From Lytechinus variegatus (taxonomy: Eukaryota; Echinodermata; Echinoidea; Temnopleuroida; Toxopneustidae), in contig NC_054754.1 in the NCBI RefSeq assembly GCF_018143015.1, forward strand, positions 23,796,758 to 23,860,757: a DNA stretch of 64,000 nucleotides. The letters run 5' to 3'. The first letter of the stretch is position 1. Each line of letters opens with the position of its first letter. The notes below the pieces were generated by a model that did no database searches, was not told where the DNA came from, and worked only from the letters and a program-made list of their open reading frames with translations. Of this stretch, positions 1 through 10,377 are shown in pieces. The position numbers were made by a program, and so were the translations under genes.

Positions 1-15
1 GTAAACTGAGTTTTC

Positions 16-933
16 TTACAAGTTCTCAAAGTCGAGTCTTGATCTGATCCTGATTTTCTTTGAATCCCTTGATCTGATAGCAAAGATGATTCCATCTTGG
101 GTCCAACAAGACTTAGACTTCTTGCTATTGACAAGTTCCCAGAAGAGGTTGGCTCGCCTGGCTGTGAGATCCTCCTTTAGCCATATTTTCGGTCCGTTGG
201 CATTTTTCAATTTCGTTCTCGCCTTGTAGACGTCATTCCGGATGTTGTACCTGCTAAACTTCACTATTATCGGTCTCGGCTGATTCCTCCTTGAAGCAGT
301 TGCGTATGATGACGATTCGTGTCTCTGTTCATCACCTTGCCTCGGACGTGGAGAGATGCGATGACTGCGATCAATCGCATCTGGTGGAACTGTAAGACCA
401 AGTTTGCTGTTAAAAACATCCAGGATGAGCTCGTCAGTCTTTTCTTCTGGTCCTTCAGGAATGCCATAAAGTCGTAGACAGTTTCTTCTGCTGTATTGTT
501 CTGCCTCTTCATTCTCGTCTTGAAGCATTTTCGTTTCCTTCTTCATTTCAGACATTTTCTTTTTCATAGTTTCGACTTCATCCATGTACTTCTTCAAGTC
601 CAGGTTGACAGCTTTGTACACCTTATCCACAACTTGTTCTTCCAACTTTGCAGCTATAACGTCATATACATCATCTGCTAGGCGTTTGATCAGGCTCGAT
701 GAACGTAGTGAATGGGCAATCTGTTTTTCAATAGCTTTCTTCAGTGTGCTATCAAGGAGCTGGCCCCTGGATTCATCCGCTACAGTTGAGTGACCAGCTG
801 AAATTGTGTTATCATGTCCACCATCGTCGTCGCTATTTTCTTCACCAGAGTCACCGGCTATGTTATCGGCTCGGTTTCGTGTCTTCGTAAGATCTCTTCT
901 TCTGCTCTTCTTGGTGGCGGTTTTATTCGACAT
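16..933 (-). CDS. LINE ORF1 protein (coiled coil plus RRM-like region)
   Basis: This is an uninterrupted frame of about 305 aa from the ATG at 933 (protein starts MSNKTATKKSRRR), with a purine at -3. An upstream in-frame start at 987 would add 18 residues, but the inner one is preferred because a basic N-terminus follows. The N-terminal third is acidic and low complexity. A heptad-rich coiled coil follows (around DEVETMKKKMSEMKKE), then an RRM-like block with CLRLYGIPE and RPIIVKFSRY, and a basic C-terminal domain (KIWLKEDLTARRANLF). This is the layout of ORF1p of L1/CR1/L2-like non-LTR retrotransposons, a nucleic-acid chaperone packaging the element RNA. The stop is at 16-18, so ORF2 (endonuclease and RT) would lie off the left edge. 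Intactness suggests a young copy. The family assignment is by architecture only. Confidence 0.75.
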   Translation of the reverse strand: MSNKTATKKSRRRDLTKTRNRADNIAGDSGEENSDDDGGHDNTISAGHSTVADESRGQLLDSTLKKAIEKQIAHSLRSSSLIKRLADDVYDVIAAKLEEQVVDKVYKAVNLDLKKYMDEVETMKKKMSEMKKETKMLQDENEEAEQYSRRNCLRLYGIPEGPEEKTDELILDVFNSKLGLTVPPDAIDRSHRISPRPRQGDEQRHESSSYATASRRNQPRPIIVKFSRYNIRNDVYKARTKLKNANGPKIWLKEDLTARRANLFWELVNSKKSKSCWTQDGIIFAIRSRDSKKIRIRSRLDFENL

Positions 934-987
934 TTCTTGTAGAATTACGCTACTTGGAGGTTCATAACACCAGATGTAGCTTACCAA

Positions 988-1785
988 GATAATGAATATT
1001 ACCGGCGTTCTCGAGAATATGATACAAGAATATCAAAAAATGTTGCAAATAGTTGAAAATGTTAGTGAATATAGCGCACCGACGTGACGTCGTTGATTTT
1101 CTATCATGATTGATAGAAAATCAATGTTTTTGCTTATCAAAAGAAAATTTTCAGCAAAATGTGAACTGATGGTGTAAACTTGTATCCACATCATGTAACT
1201 GATAATTGAATGCATAACCTAATTTAAAATAGGAAAAATGACCAGTTTAAAATAACCGCAGAGTGGATTTAGCTCCTCTTGGAACTAAACTCAAACTTGC
1301 AATCAATTTTTACGAACCTTTCAAAAAAAAAATCAAATGGATTATGTTGCATTTCCACGTCTAAGTTGCATATTTGCCGGTATCAAAAAAGCAATTTTGG
1401 TCAAAATAGATTTTTTAGCTCCTTTTGGAACAAGCTCTTCAAATTAAAAGATATGGCAATATTGATCTCTAGATAATTACCAAAGATGAAAAAAAAACTA
1501 CGTTATAAAATCTCGAGGATTTGGGCGACGGACAAAGATCGTTGTACTATAATAAAGCATCTAGCAGAGTCTGCATCTTACACGAAATTATCTTCCAGTT
1601 GAAAGAATTAACAATAAAGAAGAGAGATAGTGACCATGCTGAGAGAAATTCTGATGAATTATTAAAGAAAAAATCTTCTTGAAGGTAAAAGATTGTATTA
1701 TTATTATTATAACTACCGTTCATTTCCTTTCCATGGAAAGATCAGGATCTAGCTTTCTCTTACGAAGATAAGAGTTTAAGCATGA
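988..1785. other. No gene seen; possible LINE 5'UTR then AT-rich DNA
   Basis: The first part, next to the LINE ORF1 start, may be its 5' untranslated region. The rest is AT-rich with short inverted stretches such as ATTTTCTATCA around 1096-1130. No exon, RNA gene or clear repeat boundary was recognised. Confidence 0.4.
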
Positions 1786-1793
1786 AGTCTGAT

Positions 1794-1808
1794 CATAGGC
1801 GGCGGAAG

Positions 1809-1846
<38 letters not shown>

Positions 1847-2013
1847 GTGTCCCCCCTAAATTTGAGGAGGGGGGACGGTCCCCCCCCTAAATTTGTAGTT
1901 GATGACCTTTTTTTTGTGTGTGTGTTTTTTTTTTTTTTTTTTTTGCTTGTCAATTTTTTTTCTTGGGTTGTTGGGTTGTCCCCTCCTAAATTTTTTGGCT
2001 TCCGCCACCAATG
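1794..2013. mobile_element. hAT-like MITE, CATWGGYGGCGGAAGC family
   Basis: About 220 bp with 16-bp terminal inverted repeats, CATAGGCGGCGGAAGC on the left and the complement of CATTGGTGGCGGAAGC on the right. The flanks AGTCTGAT (1786-1793) and CGTCTGAT (2014-2021) match at 7 of 8 bases, as expected for an 8-bp target-site duplication. The inside is a poly-G run, CCCCCCTAAATTT blocks and a T-rich tract. A second copy lies at 60900-61079, and a fragment with the same left end is at about 3948-3963. Confidence 0.75.
1810..1845. repeat. Poly-G tract
   Basis: A run of more than 30 G residues inside the MITE. Its exact length is likely to be unreliable in assembly. Confidence 0.9.
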
Positions 2014-2119
2014 CGTCTGATGTTTGTAGAAAATGTATTTTTTTAATTCAGGTTTGAACATTAACCAAACAATTTAATATGTGGTGTAGGCTTGGGTGCG
2101 CGTGCACACTCCCGCTGAG

Positions 2120-2367
2120 GCACACTCTAATATCAAATCAGTCAAAAATGACAAGCTATATAGGTATAATGTAGTCAGCTGGGTGCAACTCTTATTCTAG
2201 TCATATTTGACTATTTCTCTAGTCGATTTACTAGAACAGAGTTATTTCTGACTAGAATAGATGTCATAAATGTGACTAGATCTATCAGTGATTACCATAT
2301 CAGTTGCACCCAGCTGACTACTAGTACTGGTCTAGTCAAATTGACCGATTTGTTTGACTAAGTGTGC
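2120..2367. mobile_element. MITE with CACTCT-type ends and internal TAGTC repeats
   Basis: The left end CACACTCTAATATCAAATCA is roughly complementary to the right end (CCGATTTGTTTGACTAAGTG). Inside, the string CAGCTGGGTGCAACT near 2176 recurs inverted near 2305, and TAGTC/GACTA motifs are dispersed, so the element can fold on itself. A related element is at 34176-34374. Its right end lies about 260 bp upstream of the GPCR A TATA box, so it sits in the distal promoter region. Confidence 0.6.
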
Positions 2368-2626
2368 AGAAACGACACTGGAAAGCAAAACAAAATTTGC
2401 ACCCCTTCTTATGCTTTCAACGGCTGATTTTCCAAACTTTTGTTCCACCTCCTCAAGATGTGCACCTCCCCATGCTGAAACTTGCCCACGCGCGCCCTTG
2501 ACAGGCAAAGTAAGAACCCTTTATGGTATTAAAAGACCATTTTGTTTTTTTCCGCAAACTATTGAAACCGACTTGTCTTCGAATAGGCATGATAGGACTA
2601 CTGCTTTCAAATACATACGATTTTGA

Positions 2627-2634
2627 TATAAAAG
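2627..2634 (+). promoter_or_regulatory. TATA box of GPCR gene A
   Basis: A perfect TATAAAAG lies 119 bp upstream of the first ATG. Transcription would be expected to start around 2655-2665. A pyrimidine-rich stretch ending in CAG (about 2640-2650) could instead be a splice acceptor of a 5'UTR exon. GPCR gene B has a matching TATA box, which supports this one. Confidence 0.5.
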
Positions 2635-2745
2635 TAACATTTTCTTTCAGTCTCTCAACAGTTGAGTTGCATTTATCCCCAGATAAATCTCCTTGGAAGA
2701 AAAAAAGGGACTGGTAATCGGACAATTGACAGCCAACATATAACC

Positions 2746-2952
2746 ATGGGATGGATAGAAACAAACATTTCTCTCTTCATTGCAAACTTTTTGAGTGTCC
2801 TTCTAAATATCATTACGATTGTTGCTATCATCGCAATCAAGAAGCTGAGAAAGAAACAGAACATATTCATTTGTAACATCGCCATGGCAGATTGTGTTGC
2901 TTCTTGTCTACCTCTTGTCTTTCGGCTGCAGGCTTACATCGAAGGAAGAGGG
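2746..2952 (+). CDS. GPCR A, exon 1 (TM1-TM2)
   Basis: This is the first coding exon of a class A (rhodopsin-like) seven-transmembrane receptor, residues 1-69. The ATG sits in ACCATGG, an excellent initiation context. TM1 spans about residues 8-32 with the conserved Asn in LLNIITIV. A basic first intracellular loop follows (KKLRKKQN), then TM2 with NIAMAD carrying the conserved Asp. The exon ends after GRG at GGG|GTAAGT, phase 0. The partner exon is 8978-9736 across a 6.0-kb intron. Exon 1 of the paralogue at 23545 shares KK-R-KQNIF-CNIA-AD and has its intron at the same position. The ligand is unknown. Confidence 0.88.
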
Positions 2953-3289
2953 GTAAGTTTTGACAAGCCGAGTTTTAACCCCACTCCTTCTTTGTCATGT
3001 CAAAGCCAATGCCCAGGAGAGAGTCATGACGGTTGGGCCAATAAATAAATCCGACTTCAGATCACTGCAACTTGTATATGTTAGCCATAACTGAAGGGGT
3101 TGGGCTTCAGGGGCCGATCCGGCTTTCGCCATGGGGGGGGGGGGCGTGAAAAAATCACCCATATTTTGGCCGATCGGCCGTTCAAAGTTAATTTTTGTTT
3201 GTTGCTTGGAAGTGGTATTCGTAATAATCAGTTCTTAGCTATATTCTTATAAAACAACGAAATATAAAAAATAATCTCTCGAGCCCTAT

Positions 3290-6200
3290 TTAAAAAGTGC
3301 GAGCGCAAAGCGCGAGCAATATATATTTTTTTGAAATTTCATGTATTTTATCCTAAAAATTGAACATTCTGGGCAATGTTTGTGGTCCTGAACAAGATGC
3401 GTAGGCCTATAGCTGATCATCAAATAATGCGAGCTCAAAATTTTTGACATTCTGACCTAAAAAATTGACATTCTAAGCACTTTTTAAAATCATGAACAGG
3501 ATAGGCATATAACTAAACAATGCGGGAAAAAAATAAATTTAGCCCTAATACAGCCACTATATTCATGTTTTGTGAATCATAAAAAAACGGATAATTTGGT
3601 GTCTTCCTACATTAAGAATGCGAAGCGCGAGCAGAAAACTGTTTATATATTCTGATCTGAAACTGGATATTGTGAGCATGTTTTAAATAACGAACAAGCT
3701 GCGTATCTCAATAAACATGCATGTGAGTGTTTTAGATTTAGCGACCTAGTATCAGGGCATTCTTAATAATTTTTATCATGGAAAATCAATAATGCGAGCT
3801 TAACATATTTGATATTCCGATCTGAAATAGGATTAATTTAAGCGCTAATTCAAGCTTTGAGTAGGAAAATTGTGAGGGGAATATTTTATCAATGATGCAA
3901 AGCGCGACTGATATTTTCATTATTATTATTTCGACCTAGGACCGGGCATTGGCGGCGGAAGCGTCGAAATTTAGCGGGGGGGGAGGGGGATTTCATATAA
4001 ACCTGATTTCTATTTTTTTTATTTAGGGGTATAGTCCTCGCTAAAGTAAATCTTGTTTTTTTTTTTTATTTACAAACAAGATTTCATGTCAAATAAGGCA
4101 GGCGTGTATCCATGATTTTGTATACAGGGCCCGACTTGATTTGGTGCCCCTTTGTATTTCTCGCAAAAGGATGCATGGGATCTTAATAATCATTAATTTA
4201 TGATGATTTTTTTTTCATATTCCTACTCAAAACTTGTGATTCTAAGCACGTTTTGTGACCCTTAACTGGATAGGTATATAACTATCTAAACTATTGATAC
4301 AAGCGCGAAGTGCGGGCTGAAAATATTGATGTGAAGACCTAGAATTTTGACAGTGTAAACACTTTTGATGGTCATGAAAAATATGGGTATCTATCTAAAT
4401 AATTGATGCGAGTGCGAAGTGCGAGCTGAAAATTTTTGATTTTCTGAACTAAAATGTTGAAATTTAAAGCACTTTTGGTAATCATGAACAGGGTGGGTAT
4501 CTAACAAAACAATTAATATCTGAGCGCAAAGCGTGAGCTGAAAAAAAAATGACCTAAAATTGGAAACTTTTAATCATTATGAACAAGATGGGTATCTAAA
4601 TAAAGATCTTGGGCGTGCACGAAGTGCGAGCTGAAAATTTTTGATATTCCGACTAAAAACTTATGATTCTAAGCACTTTTTGTGACCGTAAACAGGGATG
4701 GGTATCTATCTAAACAATTAATACGAGAGCGAAGAGCGATCTGAAAATATTAATATTTAGACCTAAAATGTGGACATTCGAAGCACTTTTGGTAATCATG
4801 AAAAGGATGGATACCTACCTAATCAAATAATGCCAGCGCGTAGCGTGAAAAATGTTGATTCTCAGCACTGTTTGTGACCTTAAAGAGGATGGGTATCTGT
4901 CTTTTTAAAAAAAAAGTGATGCGAGCGCGAAGCGCGAGCTGAAAAATATTGAAAGTCAGACCTAAAATTTGGACATTGATAATCATGAAAAGGATGGGTA
5001 TACATCTAAACAACAGTGATGAGAGCGCGAAGCGCGAGCTGAAAAGTTTTGATATTCTGACATGAAATCTTGACATTCTAGGCACTTTTGGTAATCATGA
5101 ATAGAATCGATATTTAACAAAATATTTTATGCGAGCGCAAAGCGCGAGCTGAAAAAATTGATATTTTGACCTATAATTTGGACATTCTAAGAAGAGAATA
5201 CGTTCTTGCCAATTCAAATAATGGGAGCGTGCACCGCGACTTGAAAATGTTGATGCTCAGAAATATCAACTTGTAAAATAAAACAATACAATAAAAGTTC
5301 GATGTCGGAACTAAAATATGTTTTGTGTACTGACTTCAAAACTTGATACATTAAGCTCCATATCAGCCTTTTTAGCAAGAATAATAATTATGTATCTCAT
5401 CCTTTTCCTCAAGGTCCCCTCCCAATTGCGTCACGGTAGCTATGATTTGTTTTTTCCCGGGGGGGGGAGGGAGAGGCACTGGGGATCCTTGCTTTTTTTC
5501 TGTGTGTGTATGTGTCAAAAGGGCATATCCAGCTATCGCCAAATGGGGGGGGGGGGCAATTTTTCACCCACATTTTTCCCTATTGGCCGCTCAAAGTAGA
5601 TTTTTGTTTGTTTATTTGAAGGGGTAGTCCTCACAGGCACTTTTAAGCTTTATTCTAATAAAACAACATAAATATGAAATAATCTCGTAAGTCTTAAGCG
5701 TATGTAACTAGATAATTACTGCGAGGGCCAAGCGCGAGCAGAAATTTTTAATAAACGTTCTGGCCTGATCGAAAAGAGACCTGTTAAGTTTGCAGTCAAC
5801 CCATGAAGGCGATACATATTTCATCAATTGAATAATGCGAGCGCGAAGCGCGAGCTGAAATTTTTGTGACATTCCGCCCTAAAAGAAATGGCCATTCTTA
5901 GCACTTTTTGTTATCACGAAAGGAATAGGTATATAACTTGACAATTTTTGATGCGAGTGCGAAGCGCGAGCGAAAAAAAAAATTTAGACCTAAAAACGGG
6001 ACACTTTTTTCATGTAAATCATGAAAACTGGTGGGAAATTGGGTATATTCCTACACTAATAATGTGGTCGTGAACCGCAAGCAGAAAATTATTGATATTC
6101 TGATCTGAAACTGGATAGTTTAAGTTTTAAATAAACTTAAGAACATGTTAATAAACATGCATGCGCGTGTTTTAGATTTAGACCAAGAATCTGGGCACTC

Positions 6201-6790
6201 TTAATACATTTTTCTTTAAACATGAAGATCACTAATGCGATCTCGAAGCGCGAGCTGGAAACATTTGGTATTCCAATCTGAAAAAGAGTCAATTTCAGCA
6301 CAATTTCAAGCACTATGTAGAAAAATTGTGGAGTAAATGTGGATCATGATGCGAGCGCGAAGCTGATATTTTTATCATTATTTTGATTTAGGACCAGGGC
6401 ATTCTATTCATCTTCGAATTATTTTAAATATATGAAATTTGTCGATATTCCATTCTGAAAAAGAACCAATTTAGTTATTAGTAATTCATGAAAATGTATG
6501 CTCTTATTTATTAGTCTAATATGCTTAACGAGAGCCTGGAATTTGCTAATATTAAGGCCTGAAAACTGGACATTTTAAGCATTTTATAATTATGAATAGG
6601 ACGCATAGGTTAATGTATTTTTTAATAATTAATGCGAGCGCAAATCGCGAGCCGATTTTTTTTATTTCATAAACTGTAATGAAAAGGGAATTTTAAGTAT
6701 CTTGTTTAAGTATTTAGATCAGATGTATACATAACTCACCAATCGAAATGCGAGTGCGCAGCGCTAGATGATATTCCTACGTTCTGACCA
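3290..6790. repeat. Satellite-like array of about 110-120 bp units with GCGAGCGCGAAGCGCGAGC motif
   Basis: Dozens of diverged tandem units. Each starts with a TGCGAGCGCGAAGCGCGAGC-like motif, followed by a T-rich spacer with 'GAAAATNTTGATATTC', 'GACCTAAAATTGGACATTCTAAGCACTTTT' (split here in words) and 'ATCATGAACAGGATGGGTATCTA' themes. The array is preceded by a G-rich block at 3110-3180 that recurs at 5530-5620. It appears to resume at 8760-8950, so the 465-bp repeat pair seems to have been inserted into it. The same units occur inside the foldback elements at 39.7 and 53.4 kb and at 61.1-61.6 kb. Confidence 0.8.
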
Positions 6791-6832
6791 ACGAACGTAG
6801 AGGGCAGCAACACACAGCAATCACACTGAAGG

Positions 6833-7300
6833 TATCACAGGCCTAATTCATTCCCCATAGACTCATGTGTTAAATTGGCACTTTAAAAAATTCATAAAAA
6901 ATAAGGATGAAATTCGGGGGTCGAATGTTTACTACCAATGGATAGGATGTATATCTGGCAATCCATATCTGATCAGAAAAGGGTCCCTCGACCGGCTCAT
7001 TTTAAAAATAAATTGGCGTGTTTGAAGACACCTTCGGGGGGAGCAGATTCATCACCTCAAACAGCAAAATAGCCCTAATCCTTCCGCCAGTGAAAATATA
7101 GTCCAAAATTGGTGATATTTCTTCCCAATTTGGGAAAAGGAAGTTCAGTAATTACCAAAAATAGAATCAGTGTTAGATGGACAATCATATGCATACACTT
7201 GTCTTTGTCAATCAGCAATATCAAAATAAGAAAAATAGCAATGTGTTGGCTCGAATGAATATCTATGGCCTGCCACTAGTGATTAGGCCCGTGTAGTCTG
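6833..7300. repeat. Long direct repeat, copy 1 (about 465 bp)
   Basis: Runs from GGCCTAATTCATTCCCC to GCCCGTGTAGTCTG and is nearly identical to 8290-8752, with a few substitutions and small indels. The two copies are about 1.45 kb apart. No TG...CA ends or polypurine tract were seen, so an LTR identity is not supported. Confidence 0.8.
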
Positions 7301-8280
7301 TATCGTATGGCACATGAAGGTTTCTTTTTAATTTACCTTCCTGGCTTTTCTTTAACATCTGTACACTCACTTTATCACAAAGAAATGCATGAAATATACA
7401 GATGTGTTATGTAATGACCAATTTTAATGTTACTCCTAATGTCTAGTGCCCTATGGATTTACACACATCCTACATGCCTATATGTAGCTCAACAATGGAT
7501 GCAATGTAGGTCCCAAATCCTATAATGCAAATTGTAGATATGAATAGTGTGCATATCTGGATTCAAGATCTGCCCACAATATAAATACCAGATTCACATG
7601 AGTTAAATTAGATAACAACAATAAAAAGAAATGAGAATCAACATACAAGCATACTATACATTCACATCTTCCTATGACAAGGGCCCAAGCCAGGGTGTAA
7701 GAGAGGGAGACAGGGAGAGAGGGAGTTGGATGGCTTGTATTCTAAATGTATGGGGGGCTAGAAGTCAGTAAAAGTTGAACAAGATAGCAGTAGCACTCAT
7801 TCTCAACCACCCCCCCCCCCCGCCATACTAACTATGCTTTTTCTTCCCCCCCCCCCCCCTCTTCAATCCACCACTCTTCAGCCAAATTCTAAAGTTTTCT
7901 CTTCTAATTCCCTTCCCCATGAACCAATTTAACAAGTGCAATTGATGCAAGGCCTATCTAATGTGTACTATAGCTTGTGATGGGTGCTATACACGATTTA
8001 CAGCAGCGCTCGTCGGTATACGAAAATACACAACATGCAAACCAGAGACAAACACACGCACAGCCTACACAGCCTAGCCTAGGTACACAAACACAGACAG
8101 AGTTACTAATCACAATTTGTTACCTGTTATACCCCCTATACAGCCATGAAGTTCAGTTTTTGGACCTCTTGATGATTGAAACATGTATACTAGTGAAACC
8201 AATCTGCTACTGAAGAGTTAGGGCAGGTATTTCATCCACTATAGGGAATTCCCTATGTAATAGGCTATGGTCATGGTTAC
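7301..8280. other. Spacer between the two 465-bp direct repeats
   Basis: About 1 kb of non-coding sequence with two poly-C runs (near 7810 and 7846) and a GAGAGGGAG-rich patch near 7700. No gene or RT-like coding was seen. Confidence 0.5.
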
Positions 8281-8289
8281 AGGTGTCAC

Positions 8290-8752
8290 AGCTAGGCCTA
8301 ATTCATTCCCCATAGACTCATGTGTTAAATTGGCACTTTAAAAAATTCATAAAAAATAAGGATGAAATTCGGGGGTCGAATGTTTACTACCAGTGGATAG
8401 GATATATATCTGGCAATCCATATCTGATCAGAAAAGGGTCCCTCGACCGGCTCATTTTAAAAATAAATTGGCGTGTTTGAAGACACCTTCGGGGGGAGCA
8501 GATTAATCACCTCAAACAGCAAAATAGCCCTAATCCTTCCGCCAGTGAAAATATAGTCCAAAATTGGTGATATTTCTTCCCAATTTGGGAAAAGGAAGTT
8601 CAGTAATTACCAAAAATAGAATCAGTGTTAGATGGACAATCATATGCATACACTTTGTCAATCAGCCATATCAAAATAAAAAAATAGCAATTGGTTGGCT
8701 CGAATGAATATGGCCTGCCAGGCTGCCACTAGTGATTAGGCCCGTGTAGTCT
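8290..8752. repeat. Long direct repeat, copy 2 (about 465 bp)
   Basis: Same orientation and near-identical to 6833-7300. It differs by, for example, ACCAGTGG for ACCAATGG, a shorter CTTTGTC tract and a small duplication GCCTGCCAGGCTGCC. Confidence 0.8.
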
Positions 8753-8977
8753 GAAGAGGGATATTTTGATAACTTTATGGAATACACGAATACAATAGAA
8801 ACTTGTCACATCAAATAATACGACCGCGCAGCGTGAGTTGAAAATGTTTATATTTAGACCATAAAACGGACATTTTACAAAGCACTCAAAATCAATTTGT
8901 AAATTCTTTAAAAAATAACGAAAGCTCGATGTCCGAGCTGAAGTATGTTTATGATTACCTTTTTACTGTCGTTTCAG

Positions 8978-9736
8978 GATCCCAACACTGGTCTAGTAGT
9001 GCTTGCATCATTCGTCGTCGAAATAGGGAGTACCTTATTGGTGGCATTATACCGACTCATCGTGATCCGTTACGACCCATTCAACAAGCGGAACCTCGTA
9101 ACGGCGCCTCGTTGCATCGTGGCCTGTATCTTCATATGGATCATTCCCATCGGGGGCTTTTTTGTCATCGAAACGTTGACTAGGGGTAAACTTCTACACA
9201 TCCAACATATTATTATATTCATTATCAGCGTTGGAGCGCAATGTCTTTGTGTTACATTTTATGCTGTCGTGTACTTGGCCATCGCAAGCGCAGGGCGTAA
9301 GGCCGGTCTGTCGGGGCGAATGCTTGAACAGCGCTTAAGCCAAAATAAGAGTATCCTGGCTACATTTGCACTCGTCTCAGTCTCAAATGTCCTGTGCTTA
9401 CTTCCGATTACTTTTGGTTTCTTCATCACCTTTGTGAGGATAGAGTGGATTGTAAACGCAGTAACGTTTGAAATGTACCGTTGGTTTGTGATTTATTCGT
9501 CATTGTTTTTTACATTGATGGGATTAAATGGCATAATCAATCCAATCATATACTGGACTCGGTTAACGGAATTTCGGAAATGTCTTCAGGGTCTTGGTGA
9601 TCTTTGTTTGCATAATAAACGTTCTCACAGTGAGTCTAATGTGACGAAAGAAAGTGGTTTTCAACCAAGTTTGAAACAAGAACGAGACGATTCTGATAGT
9701 TCAGGCAAACAGGTTATCAACACTGTCTCAAAATAG
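8978..9736 (+). CDS. GPCR A, exon 2 (TM3 to C-tail)
   Basis: Encodes residues 70-321 of a rhodopsin-class receptor, starting at DPNTG after a TTTCAG acceptor in phase 0. TM3 is about 72-99, TM4 about 115-133, TM5 about 145-173, TM6 about 195-222, and TM7 about 238-262 with NPIIY at 257-261, followed by helix 8 (TRLTEFRK). The DRY site reads YRL (94-96), so the conserved Asp is missing. The TM6 CWxP motif reads CLLP (209-212), lacking Trp. No Cys is visible at the usual TM3 start, so the standard TM3-ECL2 disulfide is probably absent. The C-tail is Ser- and charge-rich. It shares FNKRN-VTAPRCI, AGLS-R-L-QRL and NPIIYW-RLT-FR with the paralogue at 27941. It is probably an echinoderm-specific orphan or chemosensory receptor; this is inference. 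Confidence 0.9.
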   Translation, partial: DPNTGLVVLASFVVEIGSTLLVALYRLIVIRYDPFNKRNLVTAPRCIVACIFIWIIPIGGFFVIETLTRGKLLHIQHIIIFIISVGAQCLCVTFYAVVYLAIASAGRKAGLSGRMLEQRLSQNKSILATFALVSVSNVLCLLPITFGFFITFVRIEWIVNAVTFEMYRWFVIYSSLFFTLMGLNGIINPIIYWTRLTEFRKCLQGLGDLCLHNKRSHSESNVTKESGFQPSLKQERDDSDSSGKQVINTVSK

Positions 9737-10142
9737 GTGGGAGGGATTGGCACTTATATACCGATATTCTCTTAAATTTGTTTTACTGAAACATTTCACA
9801 AAATACACCAAGCGTATGCACCAAATCCTTCAATTTCACTTGACAAAATTAAAAACGCCCCAAATGACAAGCTCAGTCGCTTTGCTCCCTCGGTTTCAAG
9901 TTGATGTTTTTTTTCAAAAACAGTTTACGCGTGCTGCCCCCAGCGAAAAAAAAATCTGCGTACGGCCATGCATGAGGGATTCTTGTCATGTTTACACCTC
10001 AATACTGCACTCAACCCCCCCCCCCCCCGGTTTAAATCAAACGCTGGTCTAAAGTTCTGGTTTGATTATACATATAGCCAATTGTAAATTGTATCTCTAA
10101 AACAATAGGCTACAAGTTCAATTAATCATCTAATTTGCACTC
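9737..10142. other. 3' flank of GPCR A
   Basis: Non-coding, with a poly-C run at about 10015-10028. The first clear AATAAA is at 10438-10443, inside the adjacent transposon. The true polyadenylation site is uncertain. Confidence 0.4.
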
Positions 10143-10300
10143 GGGGGAGTGATTCCATCAATATCTCAGTCCAAACAGTTGTCAGATCTGACAACTTTCC
10201 TTGAATTTGATTGGCTGAGAAGCAAAGTTACTATGGTAACTGTCTGATACAAAAGACTTGTCAGATAAAACGTCTGACAAGTCCTTTCTTGAAACACTCA
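10143..10300. mobile_element. Small MITE, GGGGAGTGATTCCATCAA-type ends
   Basis: The ends are roughly inverted (GGGAGTGATTCCATCAA versus complement of TTGAAACACTC). The interior holds TTGTCAGATCTGACAAC, GTTACTATGGTAAC and paired TGTCAGA/TCTGACA blocks. A closely related copy is at 11522-11680. Confidence 0.6.
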
Positions 10301-10377
10301 ACAGAATTATTACTGAAATAGTTCTCTTCATCATTTTAAACACGAAGAAAGAGATCCAGGGAAAGTTAGGAAACATA

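Larger units (their letters stand above)
2953..8977 (+). other. Intron 1 of GPCR gene A
   Basis: The donor is GTAAGT and the acceptor is TTTCAG. The 6,025-bp phase-0 intron holds an array of about 110-120 bp GCGAGC-motif units, two 465-bp direct repeats, poly-C and poly-G runs and a truncated MITE end near 3948. No other exon was recognised. Confidence 0.8.

Noticed and set aside
1720..2061. Proline-rich 113-aa frame on the minus strand
   Set aside because: Created by a poly-G tract and T-runs inside a MITE.
6833..8752. LTR retrotransposon
   Set aside because: Direct repeats are present, but no TG...CA ends, primer-binding site, polypurine tract, coding or clear target duplication.
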